DNA from: Streptomyces flaveolus
Lineage (GTDB): Bacteria; Actinomycetota; Actinomycetes; Streptomycetales; Streptomycetaceae
Assembly: GCF_014648815.1 (NCBI RefSeq)
Contig: NZ_BMRV01000002.1
Coordinates: 372,001 to 436,000 of the forward strand
Direction: 5' to 3'
Length of the DNA stretch: 64,000 nucleotides
Shown: piece by piece, positions 1 to 8,503 of the stretch
How positions within the stretch are numbered: position 1 is the stretch's first letter
How the letters are laid out: the number at the start of each line of letters is the position of its first letter
Made by a program: the position numbers and the translations under genes
The notes under the pieces: generated by a model
What the model was told of the DNA's origin: nothing
Seen by the model: the letters and a program-made list of their open reading frames with translations, nothing else
Database searches by the model: none

Positions 1-2
1 CG

Positions 3-872
3 CAGACCCTGGCCGGGCTCGACCTGCCCCCGCAGGAGGTGCTGCACCACCTGGACGAGCAGGCCCAGCGCCTCGGCACCGACCGCATGGCGACCTGCCT
101 GTACGCGGTGTACGACCCGGTCTCGCACCGCATCACCGTCGCCAACGCCGGTCACCCGCCGCCCGTCCTGCTGCACCTGGGCGGCCGTGCCGAGGTGCTG
201 CGGGTGCCCGCGGGCGCCCCGATCGGCGTCGGAGGCGTGGACTTCGAGGCGGTGGAGCTGGACGCCCCGGCGGGTGCCACCCTGCTGCTCTACACGGACG
301 GTCTGGTCGAGTCCCGCCTGCGCGACGTGTGGACCGGCATAGAGCAGCTGCGGGAGCGTCTCGCGGCGACCGCGCAGCTCACCGGGCCGGACCATCCGCC
401 GCCCCTGGAAGCCCTGTGCGACGAGGTGCTGGACATGCTCGGGCCGGGCGACCGGGACGACGACATCGCGCTGCTCGCCGCCCGGTTCGACGGCATCGCG
501 CCCAGTGACGTGGCGTACTGGTCCCTGGAGCCGGAGGACGCGGCCCCCGGCAAGGCCCGCCGCCTGGCCCGGCGCGCCCTGGGCCGCTGGGGCATGGAGG
601 AGCTCACGGACTCGGTGGAGCTGCTGGTCAGCGAGGTCGTGACCAACGCCGTGCGGTACGCGACCAAGCCGGTCACCCTGCGGCTGCTGCGCACCGACGT
701 GCTGCGCTGCGAGGTCGGCGACGACGTGCCGCAGCTGCCGCGGCTGCGGCAGGCGCGCGCCACGGACGAGGGCGGGCGCGGGCTGTACCTGGTGAACCGG
801 CTGGCCCGGCGCTGGGGCGCGACCCGGCTGAGCACCGGGAAGGTGGTCTGGTTCGAGCTGAACCGGGGCTAG
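3..872 (+). CDS. SpoIIE-type PP2C phosphatase with RsbW-like kinase domain (5' partial)
   Basis: The reading frame is open to the left edge, so the N-terminus lies outside the window. The first part is the C-terminal half of a PPM/SpoIIE serine phosphatase: NAGHPPP, then LLLYTDGLVESR, then GDRDDDIALL with metal-binding aspartates. It is followed by a HATPase_c/RsbW-like domain (SVELLVSEVVTNAVRYA is the N-box, GGRGLYLVNRLA a G-box). This fusion is common in Streptomyces, where such proteins adjust anti-sigma/anti-anti-sigma partner switching. Upstream sensor domains (PAS/GAF) are usual in the family but cannot be seen here. It ends at a strong hairpin shared with the convergent PBP gene. Confidence 0.92.
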   Translation, partial: QTLAGLDLPPQEVLHHLDEQAQRLGTDRMATCLYAVYDPVSHRITVANAGHPPPVLLHLGGRAEVLRVPAGAPIGVGGVDFEAVELDAPAGATLLLYTDGLVESRLRDVWTGIEQLRERLAATAQLTGPDHPPPLEALCDEVLDMLGPGDRDDDIALLAARFDGIAPSDVAYWSLEPEDAAPGKARRLARRALGRWGMEELTDSVELLVSEVVTNAVRYATKPVTLRLLRTDVLRCEVGDDVPQLPRLRQARATDEGGRGLYLVNRLARRWGATRLSTGKVVWFELNRG

Positions 873-883
873 AGGCAGCGGAA

Positions 884-913
884 GGGCGCCCGGTGAAGCA
901 CCGGGCGCCCTTT
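884..913. terminator. Bidirectional hairpin terminator between convergent genes
   Basis: An 11-bp perfect stem (884-894 with 900-910, GGGCGCCCGGT arm), a 5-base loop, then TTT on the plus strand. It lies between the converging phosphatase (+) and penicillin-binding protein (-) stop codons, so it can serve both. Confidence 0.8.
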
Positions 914-938
914 CACGTACCTGCCGACGGCCTGCGGG

Positions 939-3236
939 CTACTGCTCGCGCCGGTCGTTGTCCGGGAACAGCGGGTCCTCCGGCTCCGTGGACACCCCGC
1001 CCGTCGGCGGCTGGGTCGACGGGCTGTTGGACGGGGACATCGACGGGGACTCCTCCGGCTCCTCGGTCGTCGGCTCCTCGGTCGGCTCCTCGGTCGTCGG
1101 CTCCTCGGTCGGCGTCTCCTCGGCCGTCTCCTCCTCCGAGGGCGACTCGGACGGCGACTCGCTGACCGTGGGCGAGGTGGTGGGCTGCACCGCGGCGCCC
1201 TGCTTGGTCTCCAGGTCGAACTCGGCGACGTCCGTCATCACGCCGAAGGTGTACGCGGCCCAGATCTGCGCCGGGAAGCCACCGCCGTTGACGCGGGGCT
1301 GGCCGCCCGCCTCGTACATCGGTACCTGGGCGAAGGTCTTAGAGTCCTCGCCGAACAGGCCCACGGAGGTGACCAGGCCGGGCGTGAAGCCGGTGAACCA
1401 GGCCGACTTGTTGTTGTCGGACGTACCGGTCTTGCCGGCCACCTGCTGGCCGTCGCGCATCGGGTTGTCGCGCACGGACTTCTTGGCCGTACCGTCGTCG
1501 ACCACGCCGGTCAGCACGGACGTCACCGTGTCGGCGGCCTCGCGGCTGATGACCTGGTCGCCGATCGGGTCGGGGAACTCGACCTTGCGGGAGTTGTGCT
1601 CGACCGACTTCACGACGGCCGGGGTGACCTTCTTGCCGTGGTTGTCGAGGGTGGCGTAGACGCCGGCCATCTCCAGCGGGCTCGCGCCCATACTGCCCAG
1701 CGTCTGCGCGGGGACGGCCTCCATGCCCTCGGTCTCCATGCCGAGCTTGCCGGCCACGTCCACGACCTCGGACATGCCGACGTCGACGCCCATCTGCGCG
1801 AAGACGGAGTTGACCGACTTGTTCATCGCCTCCTGGACGTCGATGGGGCCGTAGTCGGCGTCGTCCTCGTTCTCGGGGGCGAAGCCGACCTCCTGGCCGC
1901 CGTCCACCACGGGGCGCTTGCTCGTGCCGTCGTACATGGTGTTCGCCGTGATCGGCACGCCGTCCTGCGTCTCGGCGTCCTCGTCCACGGCGGCGGCGAG
2001 GATGACCGGCTTGAAGGTGGAGGCGGGCTGGTAGTCGTCGCGGGTGGCGTTGTTGCGGAAGTGCTTGACGTAGTCCACGCCGCCGTACATCGCCACGACC
2101 GCGCCGGTCTTCGGGTCGACGGACACGGCGCCGGCCTGGACGTCGGCGTCCACGTCGCGCTTGGCCGGGTCGAGCTTACTGGTCAGCTGCTCCTTGACGG
2201 CCTTCTCGAGCGCCGTCTGCTTCTTCTTGTCGACGTTGAGCGTGACGGTCCAGCCGCCTTCCTCGACCATCGCCTCGGCCTGCTTCATGTCCTCGGCGGT
2301 GCCGCCGGCGACGAGCTGCTTCTTCAGCGCCGTGTTGGCCGCCTCGACCAGGTAACCGGTCTGACCCTCCATCCCGGGTGCCGGCTTGGGCTCCTTGGGG
2401 ACCGGGAACGTCATGGCCTGGCGGTCGGCCTTGTCCAGCCACTTCTGCTCGACCATGTTGTTCAGGACGTAGTTCCAGCGCTCCTGGACGAGCTTCTTGC
2501 CGGTCTCGCTGGCGATCGCCCAGTCGTACTGGTTGGGCGCCTGGAGCAGCGCGGCGAGGTACGCGCCCTGCTCGACCGTCAGGTCCTCGGCGTCGACGCG
2601 GTAGTAGGCCTGGGCGGCGGCCTGGATGCCGTAGGCGCCACGGCCGTAGTAGCTGGTGTTGATGTATCCGGCGAGGATGTAGTCCTTGGGCTTCTCCCGG
2701 TCGAGCTTCAGGGAGATGACCAGCTCCTTGAGCTTGCGGGAGACGGTCTGGTCCTGGGTCAGGTAGTAGTTCTTGACGTACTGCTGGGTGATCGTCGAAC
2801 CGCCCTGCGCCCCCTTGCCGGAGAGCGTGTTGAGCACCCCGCGCGCGGTTCCCTTGAGGTCGACGCCGGAGTCCTTGTAGAAGGTCTTGTTCTCGGCGGC
2901 GACGAAGGTGTGCTGGACGTCCTTGGGGACCTTGGCCAGGTCGACGATCTCGCGGTTGTAGCCCTTGCGGGCCATGATCGAGCCGTCGCTGTACTTGTAG
3001 ACGTTGCCCTGCCGCTGGGCGTCGGCGTTCCCCTCGGGGATGTCGATCACCATGTACAGCACGATGAAGGCGCCCATGCCGAGCAGGATCACGCCGAAGA
3101 ACGTGCCGAGGATCTTCTTCCAGGTGAACAGCCGGCGTATGAGACTCCGGTCGGCCGTCGGTGAGGAGCGGCGTCGACTCGGCGCCGCGCGGCGGCCACC
3201 GCGCTGGCGCGCTCTTCTCTCTTCCGCTCGTCCCAT
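939..3236 (-). CDS. Bifunctional class A penicillin-binding protein (transglycosylase/transpeptidase)
   Basis: 765 residues. A short basic cytoplasmic tail and one membrane anchor (about residues 43-65) precede a GT51 glycosyltransferase domain (ENKTFY, GGSTITQQYVKN, YINTSYYGRGAYGIQ). The transpeptidase domain has the three active-site motifs STFK (nucleophile serine), SVN and KTGT. It polymerises and cross-links peptidoglycan outside the membrane. The C-terminus is a long Pro/Thr/Glu/Ser tail with EEPTTEEPT-type repeats, common in streptomycete PBPs and probably extracytoplasmic. The canonical ED of the glycosyltransferase motif I reads EN here. No strong ribosome-binding site precedes the chosen ATG. 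Family certain; in vivo role not deducible. Confidence 0.95.
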   Translation of the reverse strand: MGRAEERRARQRGGRRAAPSRRRSSPTADRSLIRRLFTWKKILGTFFGVILLGMGAFIVLYMVIDIPEGNADAQRQGNVYKYSDGSIMARKGYNREIVDLAKVPKDVQHTFVAAENKTFYKDSGVDLKGTARGVLNTLSGKGAQGGSTITQQYVKNYYLTQDQTVSRKLKELVISLKLDREKPKDYILAGYINTSYYGRGAYGIQAAAQAYYRVDAEDLTVEQGAYLAALLQAPNQYDWAIASETGKKLVQERWNYVLNNMVEQKWLDKADRQAMTFPVPKEPKPAPGMEGQTGYLVEAANTALKKQLVAGGTAEDMKQAEAMVEEGGWTVTLNVDKKKQTALEKAVKEQLTSKLDPAKRDVDADVQAGAVSVDPKTGAVVAMYGGVDYVKHFRNNATRDDYQPASTFKPVILAAAVDEDAETQDGVPITANTMYDGTSKRPVVDGGQEVGFAPENEDDADYGPIDVQEAMNKSVNSVFAQMGVDVGMSEVVDVAGKLGMETEGMEAVPAQTLGSMGASPLEMAGVYATLDNHGKKVTPAVVKSVEHNSRKVEFPDPIGDQVISREAADTVTSVLTGVVDDGTAKKSVRDNPMRDGQQVAGKTGTSDNNKSAWFTGFTPGLVTSVGLFGEDSKTFAQVPMYEAGGQPRVNGGGFPAQIWAAYTFGVMTDVAEFDLETKQGAAVQPTTSPTVSESPSESPSEEETAEETPTEEPTTEEPTEEPTTEEPEESPSMSPSNSPSTQPPTGGVSTEPEDPLFPDNDRREQ
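1058..1113 (-). repeat. Short coding repeats in the PBP C-terminal tail
   Basis: Tandem imperfect copies of CTCCTCGGT(CGTCGG) on the plus strand encode the TTEEPTEEP acidic repeats of the PBP tail. The unit is short and in frame, so length change by slippage would alter the tail without breaking the frame. Confidence 0.6.
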
Positions 3237-3505
3237 GGGTCCGATCCGCTCCGATTCGGTCGTGTGTGCTCACCCGTCACACAGGTTCGCCGCTCAGGTC
3301 AGCTCAGAAAGCTAACACCGGGAGATATGGCAAACGGCTGCGGATCCGCCCTTGTACGGACGTGAGAATCAGCACCCGTTCCAAGGGAACCGACGTCCGA
3401 GAGGGGTTGAGGGTTGTCATGACAGGGAAAAGTGTTATCACTTAGATAGACCGCAGCAATCATCGGAGTGCGTGCGAGCGCACCTCGCGAGAACGGGGGA
3501 CCACC

Positions 3506-4444
3506 ATGTCCGTACGAGAAACACCGCAGGTCGAAGCCGACGTGCCGCAGATGCCGGCACCGCGGGTGCGGGAGACCCAGGCGCCCAGCATCGGCGGCGG
3601 GCTGGCGCTGCTGCTGGGGCTGCTCGGGCTGCTCGTCGGCGCCGGGCTGATCGTCACCGCCACGGCGGTCTCGGCGACCGGCGCGAAGGCCGGGCTGATC
3701 GTCGGGGGCATCGTGATCGCCCTGGCGGCGTTCCTGGCGATGTGCGGACTGAACATGGTGGCGCCGGGCGAGGCCCGGGTGGTGCAGCTCTTCGGGCGGT
3801 ACCGGGGGACGATCCGGCAGGACGGGCTGCGCTGGGTGAACCCGTTCACCTCGCGCACCAAGATCTCGACGCGGGTGCGCAACCACGAGACGGCCGTCCT
3901 CAAGGTGAACGACGCCTACGGCAACCCGATCGAGCTGGCCGCGGTCGTGGTGTGGCGGGTGGAGGACACCGCGCAGGCCACCTTCGAGGTGGACGACTAC
4001 ATCGAGTTCGTCTCCACCCAGACCGAGGCGGCCGTGCGGCACATCGCCATCGAGTACCCCTACGACGCCCACGAGGAGGACGGACTCTCGCTGCGCGGCA
4101 ACGCCGAGGAGATCACCGAGAAGCTCGCCGTCGAGCTGCACGCGCGCGTGGAGGCGGCCGGCGTGCAGATCATCGAGTCCCGCTTCACGCACCTCGCGTA
4201 CGCGCCGGAGATCGCGTCGGCGATGCTCCAGCGGCAGCAGGCCGGCGCGGTGGTCGCGGCGCGGCGGCAGATCGTGGACGGCGCGGTCGGCATGGTCGAG
4301 GCGGCGCTGGCCCGCATCAGCGAGCAGGACATCGTGGAGCTGGACGACGAGCGCAAGGCGGCGATGGTGTCCAACCTGATGGTCGTGCTGTGCGGTGACC
4401 GCGCCGCCCAGCCGGTCCTGAACACGGGGACGCTCTACCAGTGA
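3506..4444 (+). CDS. SPFH/Band 7 (stomatin-like) membrane protein
   Basis: 312 residues. After about 25 polar residues there are two closely spaced hydrophobic segments (about 30-55 and 62-82), then an SPFH domain starting at [17 protein letters not shown]. The GLRWVNPF and [16 protein letters not shown] stretches and the helical tail rich in A/E/Q/R ([20 protein letters not shown]) are typical. Such proteins oligomerise in the membrane and organise membrane microdomains; their bacterial partners vary. The stop overlaps the GTG of the next gene by four bases (GTGA), indicating translational coupling. It is divergent from the PBP gene. Confidence 0.9.
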   Translation: MSVRETPQVEADVPQMPAPRVRETQAPSIGGGLALLLGLLGLLVGAGLIVTATAVSATGAKAGLIVGGIVIALAAFLAMCGLNMVAPGEARVVQLFGRYRGTIRQDGLRWVNPFTSRTKISTRVRNHETAVLKVNDAYGNPIELAAVVVWRVEDTAQATFEVDDYIEFVSTQTEAAVRHIAIEYPYDAHEEDGLSLRGNAEEITEKLAVELHARVEAAGVQIIESRFTHLAYAPEIASAMLQRQQAGAVVAARRQIVDGAVGMVEAALARISEQDIVELDDERKAAMVSNLMVVLCGDRAAQPVLNTGTLYQ

Positions 4445-4716
4445 CGACCCCGCCCGAGGGCACGCCTTCGTCCGAGGGCCCGGCCCCCAAGCGCCGGCCG
4501 CAGCAGCGCAAGCAGGTGCTGCTGCGGCTGGACCCGCAGGTGTACGAGGCGCTGGCCCGCTGGGCGGGCGACGAGCTGCGCTCGGCCAACGCCCAGATCG
4601 AGTTCCTGCTGCGCAGGGCGCTCGCGGAGGCAGGCCGGCTGCCCGGGGACGCCGGGCCGCTGCCGCGCCGGGGGCGCCCTCCGCGGCGCGGTCCGGGCGC
4701 GGCGCCACCGCCGTGA
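4441..4716 (+). CDS. Small ribbon-helix-helix-like protein coupled to the SPFH gene
   Basis: 91 residues, GTG start overlapping the SPFH stop. The central KQVLLRLDPQVYEALARW followed by SANAQIEFLLRRAL has the strand-helix-helix layout of Arc/CopG-type ribbon-helix-helix proteins, in which the strand contacts DNA and the helices dimerise. The N-terminus and C-terminus are Pro/Arg-rich and probably disordered. In streptomycetes small proteins of this type follow SPFH genes; whether it binds DNA here is not shown. No toxin partner is adjacent. Confidence 0.75.
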   Translation: MTTPPEGTPSSEGPAPKRRPQQRKQVLLRLDPQVYEALARWAGDELRSANAQIEFLLRRALAEAGRLPGDAGPLPRRGRPPRRGPGAAPPP

Positions 4717-4825
4717 CCGGCCGCGCCGCCGCGTGATCGCGGGGGCGCGGCCACTGTCGTAGCGGAACCGTGACATTCGGCCCCGACCTGCGGTCCCGCA
4801 CCCCGTGCCAGGGTCTCTGCACCCC

Positions 4826-4848
4826 GCGTATACATGGCGCGTATACAC
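4826..4848. promoter_or_regulatory. Candidate PadR operator: paired GTATAC sites
   Basis: Two GTATAC palindromes (4828-4833 and 4841-4846) lie in directly repeated GCGTATACA contexts, 20-35 bases upstream of the PadR gene start. A TAGAGT -10-like hexamer follows at about 4854, so a protein bound here would cover the promoter. Autoregulation by the adjacent PadR protein is inferred. Confidence 0.55.
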
Positions 4849-4866
4849 CGTGTGTAGAGTGCGGGC

Positions 4867-5391
4867 ATGTCCATCGGTCACACCCTCCTGGGACTCCTGG
4901 AGTCCGGGCCGCGCCACGGTTACGACCTGAAGCGTGCCTTCGACGAGAAGTTCGGTCATGACCGGCCGCTGCACTACGGCCAGGTCTACTCGACGATGTC
5001 CCGCCTGCTGAAGAACGGCCTCGTCGTGGTCGACGGCATCGAGGCGGGCGGCGGTCCCGAGCGCAAGCGGTACGCGATCACCGACGCCGGGATCACCGAC
5101 GTGCAGCAGTGGCTCGCCACGCCGGAGAAGCCCGAGCCGTACCTCCAGTCGACGCTGTACACGAAGGTCGTCCTCGCGCTGCTCACCCACCGCGACGCCG
5201 CCGACATCCTCGACACCCAGCGCTCGGAGCACCTGCGCAGCATGCGCATCCTCACCGACCGCAAGCGCAAGGGCGACCTCGCCGACCAGCTCATCTGCGA
5301 CCACGCCCTGTTCCATCTCGAGGCCGACCTGCGCTGGCTGGAGCTCACCGCCGCGCGCCTCGACAAGCTCCGTGAGGTGGTGGCCCGATGA
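4867..5391 (+). CDS. PadR family transcriptional regulator
   Basis: 174 residues. The N-terminal winged helix is clear (HTLLGLLESGPRHGYDLK, then LHYGQVYSTMSRLLKNGLV and a KRYAITDAG wing). The C-terminal helices form the Vir_act_alpha_C-type dimerisation region. PadR proteins are usually repressors released by a small ligand. Its stop overlaps the ATG of the ABC ATPase (ATGA), so regulator, ATPase and permease form one operon; it most likely controls this exporter and itself through the GTATAC sites just upstream. Confidence 0.93.
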   Translation: MSIGHTLLGLLESGPRHGYDLKRAFDEKFGHDRPLHYGQVYSTMSRLLKNGLVVVDGIEAGGGPERKRYAITDAGITDVQQWLATPEKPEPYLQSTLYTKVVLALLTHRDAADILDTQRSEHLRSMRILTDRKRKGDLADQLICDHALFHLEADLRWLELTAARLDKLREVVAR

Positions 5392-6077
5392 CCGCTCCCG
5401 CAGGTTCCCTGCTCTCGGCCGAGAAGCTGACCAAGGCCTACGGCCCGACGCTCGCCCTCGACGGCGCCGAGTTCTCCATCCATCCGGGCGAGGTCGTCGC
5501 CGTGATGGGCCCCTCCGGGTCCGGCAAGTCGACGCTGCTGCACTGCCTCGCCGGGATCGTGACCCCCGACTCGGGGACGATCACGTACGACGGGCGGGAG
5601 CTGTCCGGCATGACCGACTCCCAGCGCAGTGCGCTGCGCCGCTCGGAGTTCGGGTTCGTGTTCCAGTTCGGGCAGCTCGTGCCGGAGCTGACCTGCGTCG
5701 AGAACGTGGCCCTGCCGCTGCGCCTGAACGGCACCTCCCGCAAGGAGGCCGAGCGGGCCGCGCTGGCCTGGATGGAGCGGCTGGAGGTCGACGACCTGCG
5801 CAAGAAGCGGCCCGGCGAGGTCTCCGGCGGCCAGGGACAGCGCGTCGCCGTGGCACGGTCGCTGGTCACGAACCCGCGCGTGCTGTTCGCCGACGAGCCG
5901 ACCGGCGCGCTGGACTCCCTCAACGGCGAGCGTGTGATGGAACTGCTCACGGACGCCGCCCGCTCCACCAACGCCGCCGTCGTGCTGGTCACGCACGAGG
6001 CGCGGGTGGCCGCGTACTCCGACCGCGAGGTCGTCGTACGGGACGGGAAGTCCCGGGACATGGAGCGGGCCGTATGA
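5388..6077 (+). CDS. ABC transporter ATP-binding protein, MacB/LolD-type
   Basis: 229 residues with all ABC ATPase motifs in order: Walker A GPSGSGKS, Q-loop at FQFGQLVPELT, signature VSGGQGQRVAVARSL, Walker B RVLFADEPT and the switch histidine in LVTHEARVA. It pairs with the FtsX-type permease that starts inside its stop codon (ATGA). Family members drive extrusion or mechanotransmission rather than solute import. In Streptomyces PadR-controlled pairs like this are often linked to antibiotic or cell-envelope stress; the substrate cannot be read from sequence. Confidence 0.95.
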   Translation: MTAPAGSLLSAEKLTKAYGPTLALDGAEFSIHPGEVVAVMGPSGSGKSTLLHCLAGIVTPDSGTITYDGRELSGMTDSQRSALRRSEFGFVFQFGQLVPELTCVENVALPLRLNGTSRKEAERAALAWMERLEVDDLRKKRPGEVSGGQGQRVAVARSLVTNPRVLFADEPTGALDSLNGERVMELLTDAARSTNAAVVLVTHEARVAAYSDREVVVRDGKSRDMERAV

Positions 6078-8416
6078 GAGGGCGCCGTTGGGCCGCGGAC
6101 CTGGGCATGGGCTTCCGGTTCGCCTTCACCGGCGGGCGCGAGGGCTGGACCCGGGCCCTGCTGACGGCCGTCGGCGTCGGCCTCGGGGTGGCGCTGCTGC
6201 TGCTGACGACGGCGCTGCCGAACGCGCTGACCGTCCGGCACGAGCGGGAGGCCGCGCGCACCGACATCACCTTCGACTACGGGCGGACGCCGAAGGCGGA
6301 CGACACCCTGATCGTCGCCGACGTCGACACGGACTTCCGCGACGACACCGTCCGGGGCCGCGCCCTGGAGGCCGAGGGGCCGCGGGCACCGCTGCCGCCG
6401 GGGGTGGAGAAGTTCCCGGCCGTGGGCGAGATGGTGGTGTCCCCCGCGCTCAAGGAGCTGCTGAAGTCGGACTCCGGCAAGCTGCTGCGGGAACGGCTGC
6501 CGGAGCGGATCACCGGCACGATCGGGGAGAGCGGGCTGATCGGCTCGCACGAGCTCGCCTTCTTCCGGGGGGCCGAGGACCTCGCGCCCCGCATCGAGAG
6601 CGGCCGGATCGTCCGGATCGACCACTTCGGCGACCCCGACCCGGGGCCCGAGCAGTCGGACCCCGTGCTGCTGCTGCTCGTCCTCGTCGTCTTCGTGGTG
6701 CTGCTGATGCCGGTCGCGGTGTTCATCGCCGCCGCCGTGCGGTTCGGCGGCGAGCGGCGCGACCGGCGGCTCGCCGCGCTGCGGCTGGTGGGCTCCGACA
6801 GCCGCATGACCCGGCGGATCGCGGCCGGCGAGGCGCTGGCGGGCGCGGTGCTCGGACTCCTCTTCGGTGCCGGGTTCTTCATGATCGGACGCCAGCTGGC
6901 CGGTACGGCCGAGGTGTTCCGCATCAGCGTCTTCCCGAGCTACCTGAACCCCTCCCCGCTGCTGGCGCTGCTGGTGGCGGTGGCGGTACCGGCGGCGGCG
7001 GTGCTGGTGACGCTGTTCGCCCTGCGCGGGGTGGTCATCGAGCCGCTCGGCGTGGTGCGGACGGCGAAGCCCGCGCGCCGACGGCTGTGGTGGCGGCTGC
7101 TGCTGCCGGTGGCCGGCCTGGCGATGCTGTACCCGATGATCGGCAAGGGCCGCGGCAACGGGGACTTCAACCAGTACCTGGTGACCGGCGGCGTCGTCCT
7201 GCTGCTGGTCGGCGTCACCGCGCTGCTGCCGTGGATCGTGGAGACGGTCGTCGCCCGGCTCGGCCGGGGCGGCGTGTCCTGGCAGCTGGCCGTGCGCCGG
7301 CTGCAGCTGAGCAGCGGTACGGCGGCCCGCATGGTCAACGGCATCGCCGTGGCCGTCGCCGGGGCGATCGCGCTGCAGATGCTGTTCGCGGGCGTGGACG
7401 ACGACTACACCAAGAGCACCGGGAAGGACGTCACGCAGGCGCAGATGGAGGTGGCCCTGCCGACCGGGACACCGGTGGACGCGGCCGCCGGGAAGCTCCG
7501 GGCCACCCAGGGTGTCGAGGCCGTCTTCTCCTACTCCGAGGGCTACGCCGGCGACCGGCGCAAGGACCCGGAGAACTCGACGACGCTCACCGTGGGCGAC
7601 TGCGTGGCGCTGCGCGAGATCGCGACGCTGACCTCGTGCCGCGACGGTGACGTGTTCGCCGTGCGCGGCGCCGAGTGGGACGCCGATGTCGATGTGATGG
7701 CGCTCGCGAAGGGCGGGCGGACGATGTACCTCGACCCGTCGTACGAGGGCAGCCCGAAGAGCCGGGAGATCCCCTGGAAGGTGCCGCCGGGCGTCAAGGA
7801 GGCGGCGCCGCGCCGTGGCCTGCTCGCCGGGATCGACCGCGGGGGGTTCCTGATCACCCCGAAGGCTCTGCCGGACTCGCTCGCCCCCGCGCTGGAGGGC
7901 CACGCCTACCTCCGGCTCGACGAGTCCGTGCCGGACGTGTACGACCGGGTGCGGAACACCGCGGCGTCCGTCGACCCGCTGGCGTACCCGATGGTCTGGA
8001 CGGCCACCGAACGCACCGACCGGTTCGACGCCATCCGCACGGGTCTGTTCGTCGGCGCCGCGTGCGTGCTGGCGCTGATCGGCGCGAGCCTGCTGGTCTC
8101 GCAGCTGGAGCAGCTGCGCGAGCGCAGGAAGCTGCTGTCGTCCCTGGTCGCCTTCGGCACCCGGCGCCGCACGCTGAGCCTGTCGGTGCTGTGGCAGACC
8201 GCGATACCGATCGCGCTGGGCCTGGTGCTGGCCGCGGTGGTCGGCCTGACGCTGGGCACGGTGCTGCTGAAGATGACGGGCACCCCGGTCGCCGTCGACT
8301 GGATCGGAGTCCTGTCGATGACCGGCATCGGCGCCGCGGTCGTCCTGGTGGTGACCCTGGCCAGCCTGCCGCCGCTGCTGCGCCTGATGCGCCCGGAGGG
8401 GCTGCGGACCGAGTAG
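6074..8416 (+). CDS. ABC transporter permease, FtsX/MacB-like
   Basis: 780 residues from the ATG overlapping the ATPase stop. There is one N-terminal membrane segment (about residues 28-48), an extracytoplasmic domain, then a first cluster of helices (VLLLLVLVVFVVLLMPVAVF onward) with an FtsX domain. A second extracellular domain follows, and the C-terminal FtsX block begins near GLFVGAACVLALIGASLLVS. This two-FtsX layout is normal for actinobacterial exporters of about 800 residues. It ends about 90 bases before the convergent oxyR stop. Confidence 0.92.
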   Translation: MRGRRWAADLGMGFRFAFTGGREGWTRALLTAVGVGLGVALLLLTTALPNALTVRHEREAARTDITFDYGRTPKADDTLIVADVDTDFRDDTVRGRALEAEGPRAPLPPGVEKFPAVGEMVVSPALKELLKSDSGKLLRERLPERITGTIGESGLIGSHELAFFRGAEDLAPRIESGRIVRIDHFGDPDPGPEQSDPVLLLLVLVVFVVLLMPVAVFIAAAVRFGGERRDRRLAALRLVGSDSRMTRRIAAGEALAGAVLGLLFGAGFFMIGRQLAGTAEVFRISVFPSYLNPSPLLALLVAVAVPAAAVLVTLFALRGVVIEPLGVVRTAKPARRRLWWRLLLPVAGLAMLYPMIGKGRGNGDFNQYLVTGGVVLLLVGVTALLPWIVETVVARLGRGGVSWQLAVRRLQLSSGTAARMVNGIAVAVAGAIALQMLFAGVDDDYTKSTGKDVTQAQMEVALPTGTPVDAAAGKLRATQGVEAVFSYSEGYAGDRRKDPENSTTLTVGDCVALREIATLTSCRDGDVFAVRGAEWDADVDVMALAKGGRTMYLDPSYEGSPKSREIPWKVPPGVKEAAPRRGLLAGIDRGGFLITPKALPDSLAPALEGHAYLRLDESVPDVYDRVRNTAASVDPLAYPMVWTATERTDRFDAIRTGLFVGAACVLALIGASLLVSQLEQLRERRKLLSSLVAFGTRRRTLSLSVLWQTAIPIALGLVLAAVVGLTLGTVLLKMTGTPVAVDWIGVLSMTGIGAAVVLVVTLASLPPLLRLMRPEGLRTE

Positions 8417-8456
8417 TCCCGTCCGTCCCGAGCCCGGACGCGGCACGCACCCCGTG

Positions 8457-8478
8457 CCCGTCCGCGCGTCCGGACGGG
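8457..8478. terminator. Hairpin between convergent permease and oxyR
   Basis: An 8-bp stem CCCGTCCG (8457-8464) pairs with CGGACGGG (8471-8478) across a 6-base loop. It lies in the gap between the convergent ABC permease and oxyR stop codons. There is no U-run, as is common for actinobacterial hairpin terminators. Confidence 0.5.
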
Positions 8479-8503
8479 GCCGGCGGTCCCGCCGGTGCGC
8501 CCG

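Noticed and set aside
1596..3164. Long plus-strand frame opposite the PBP gene
   Set aside because: Shadow of a real gene: Val/Leu/Gly/Asp/His-rich composition typical of antisense GC-rich frames; the minus-strand PBP has all catalytic motifs.
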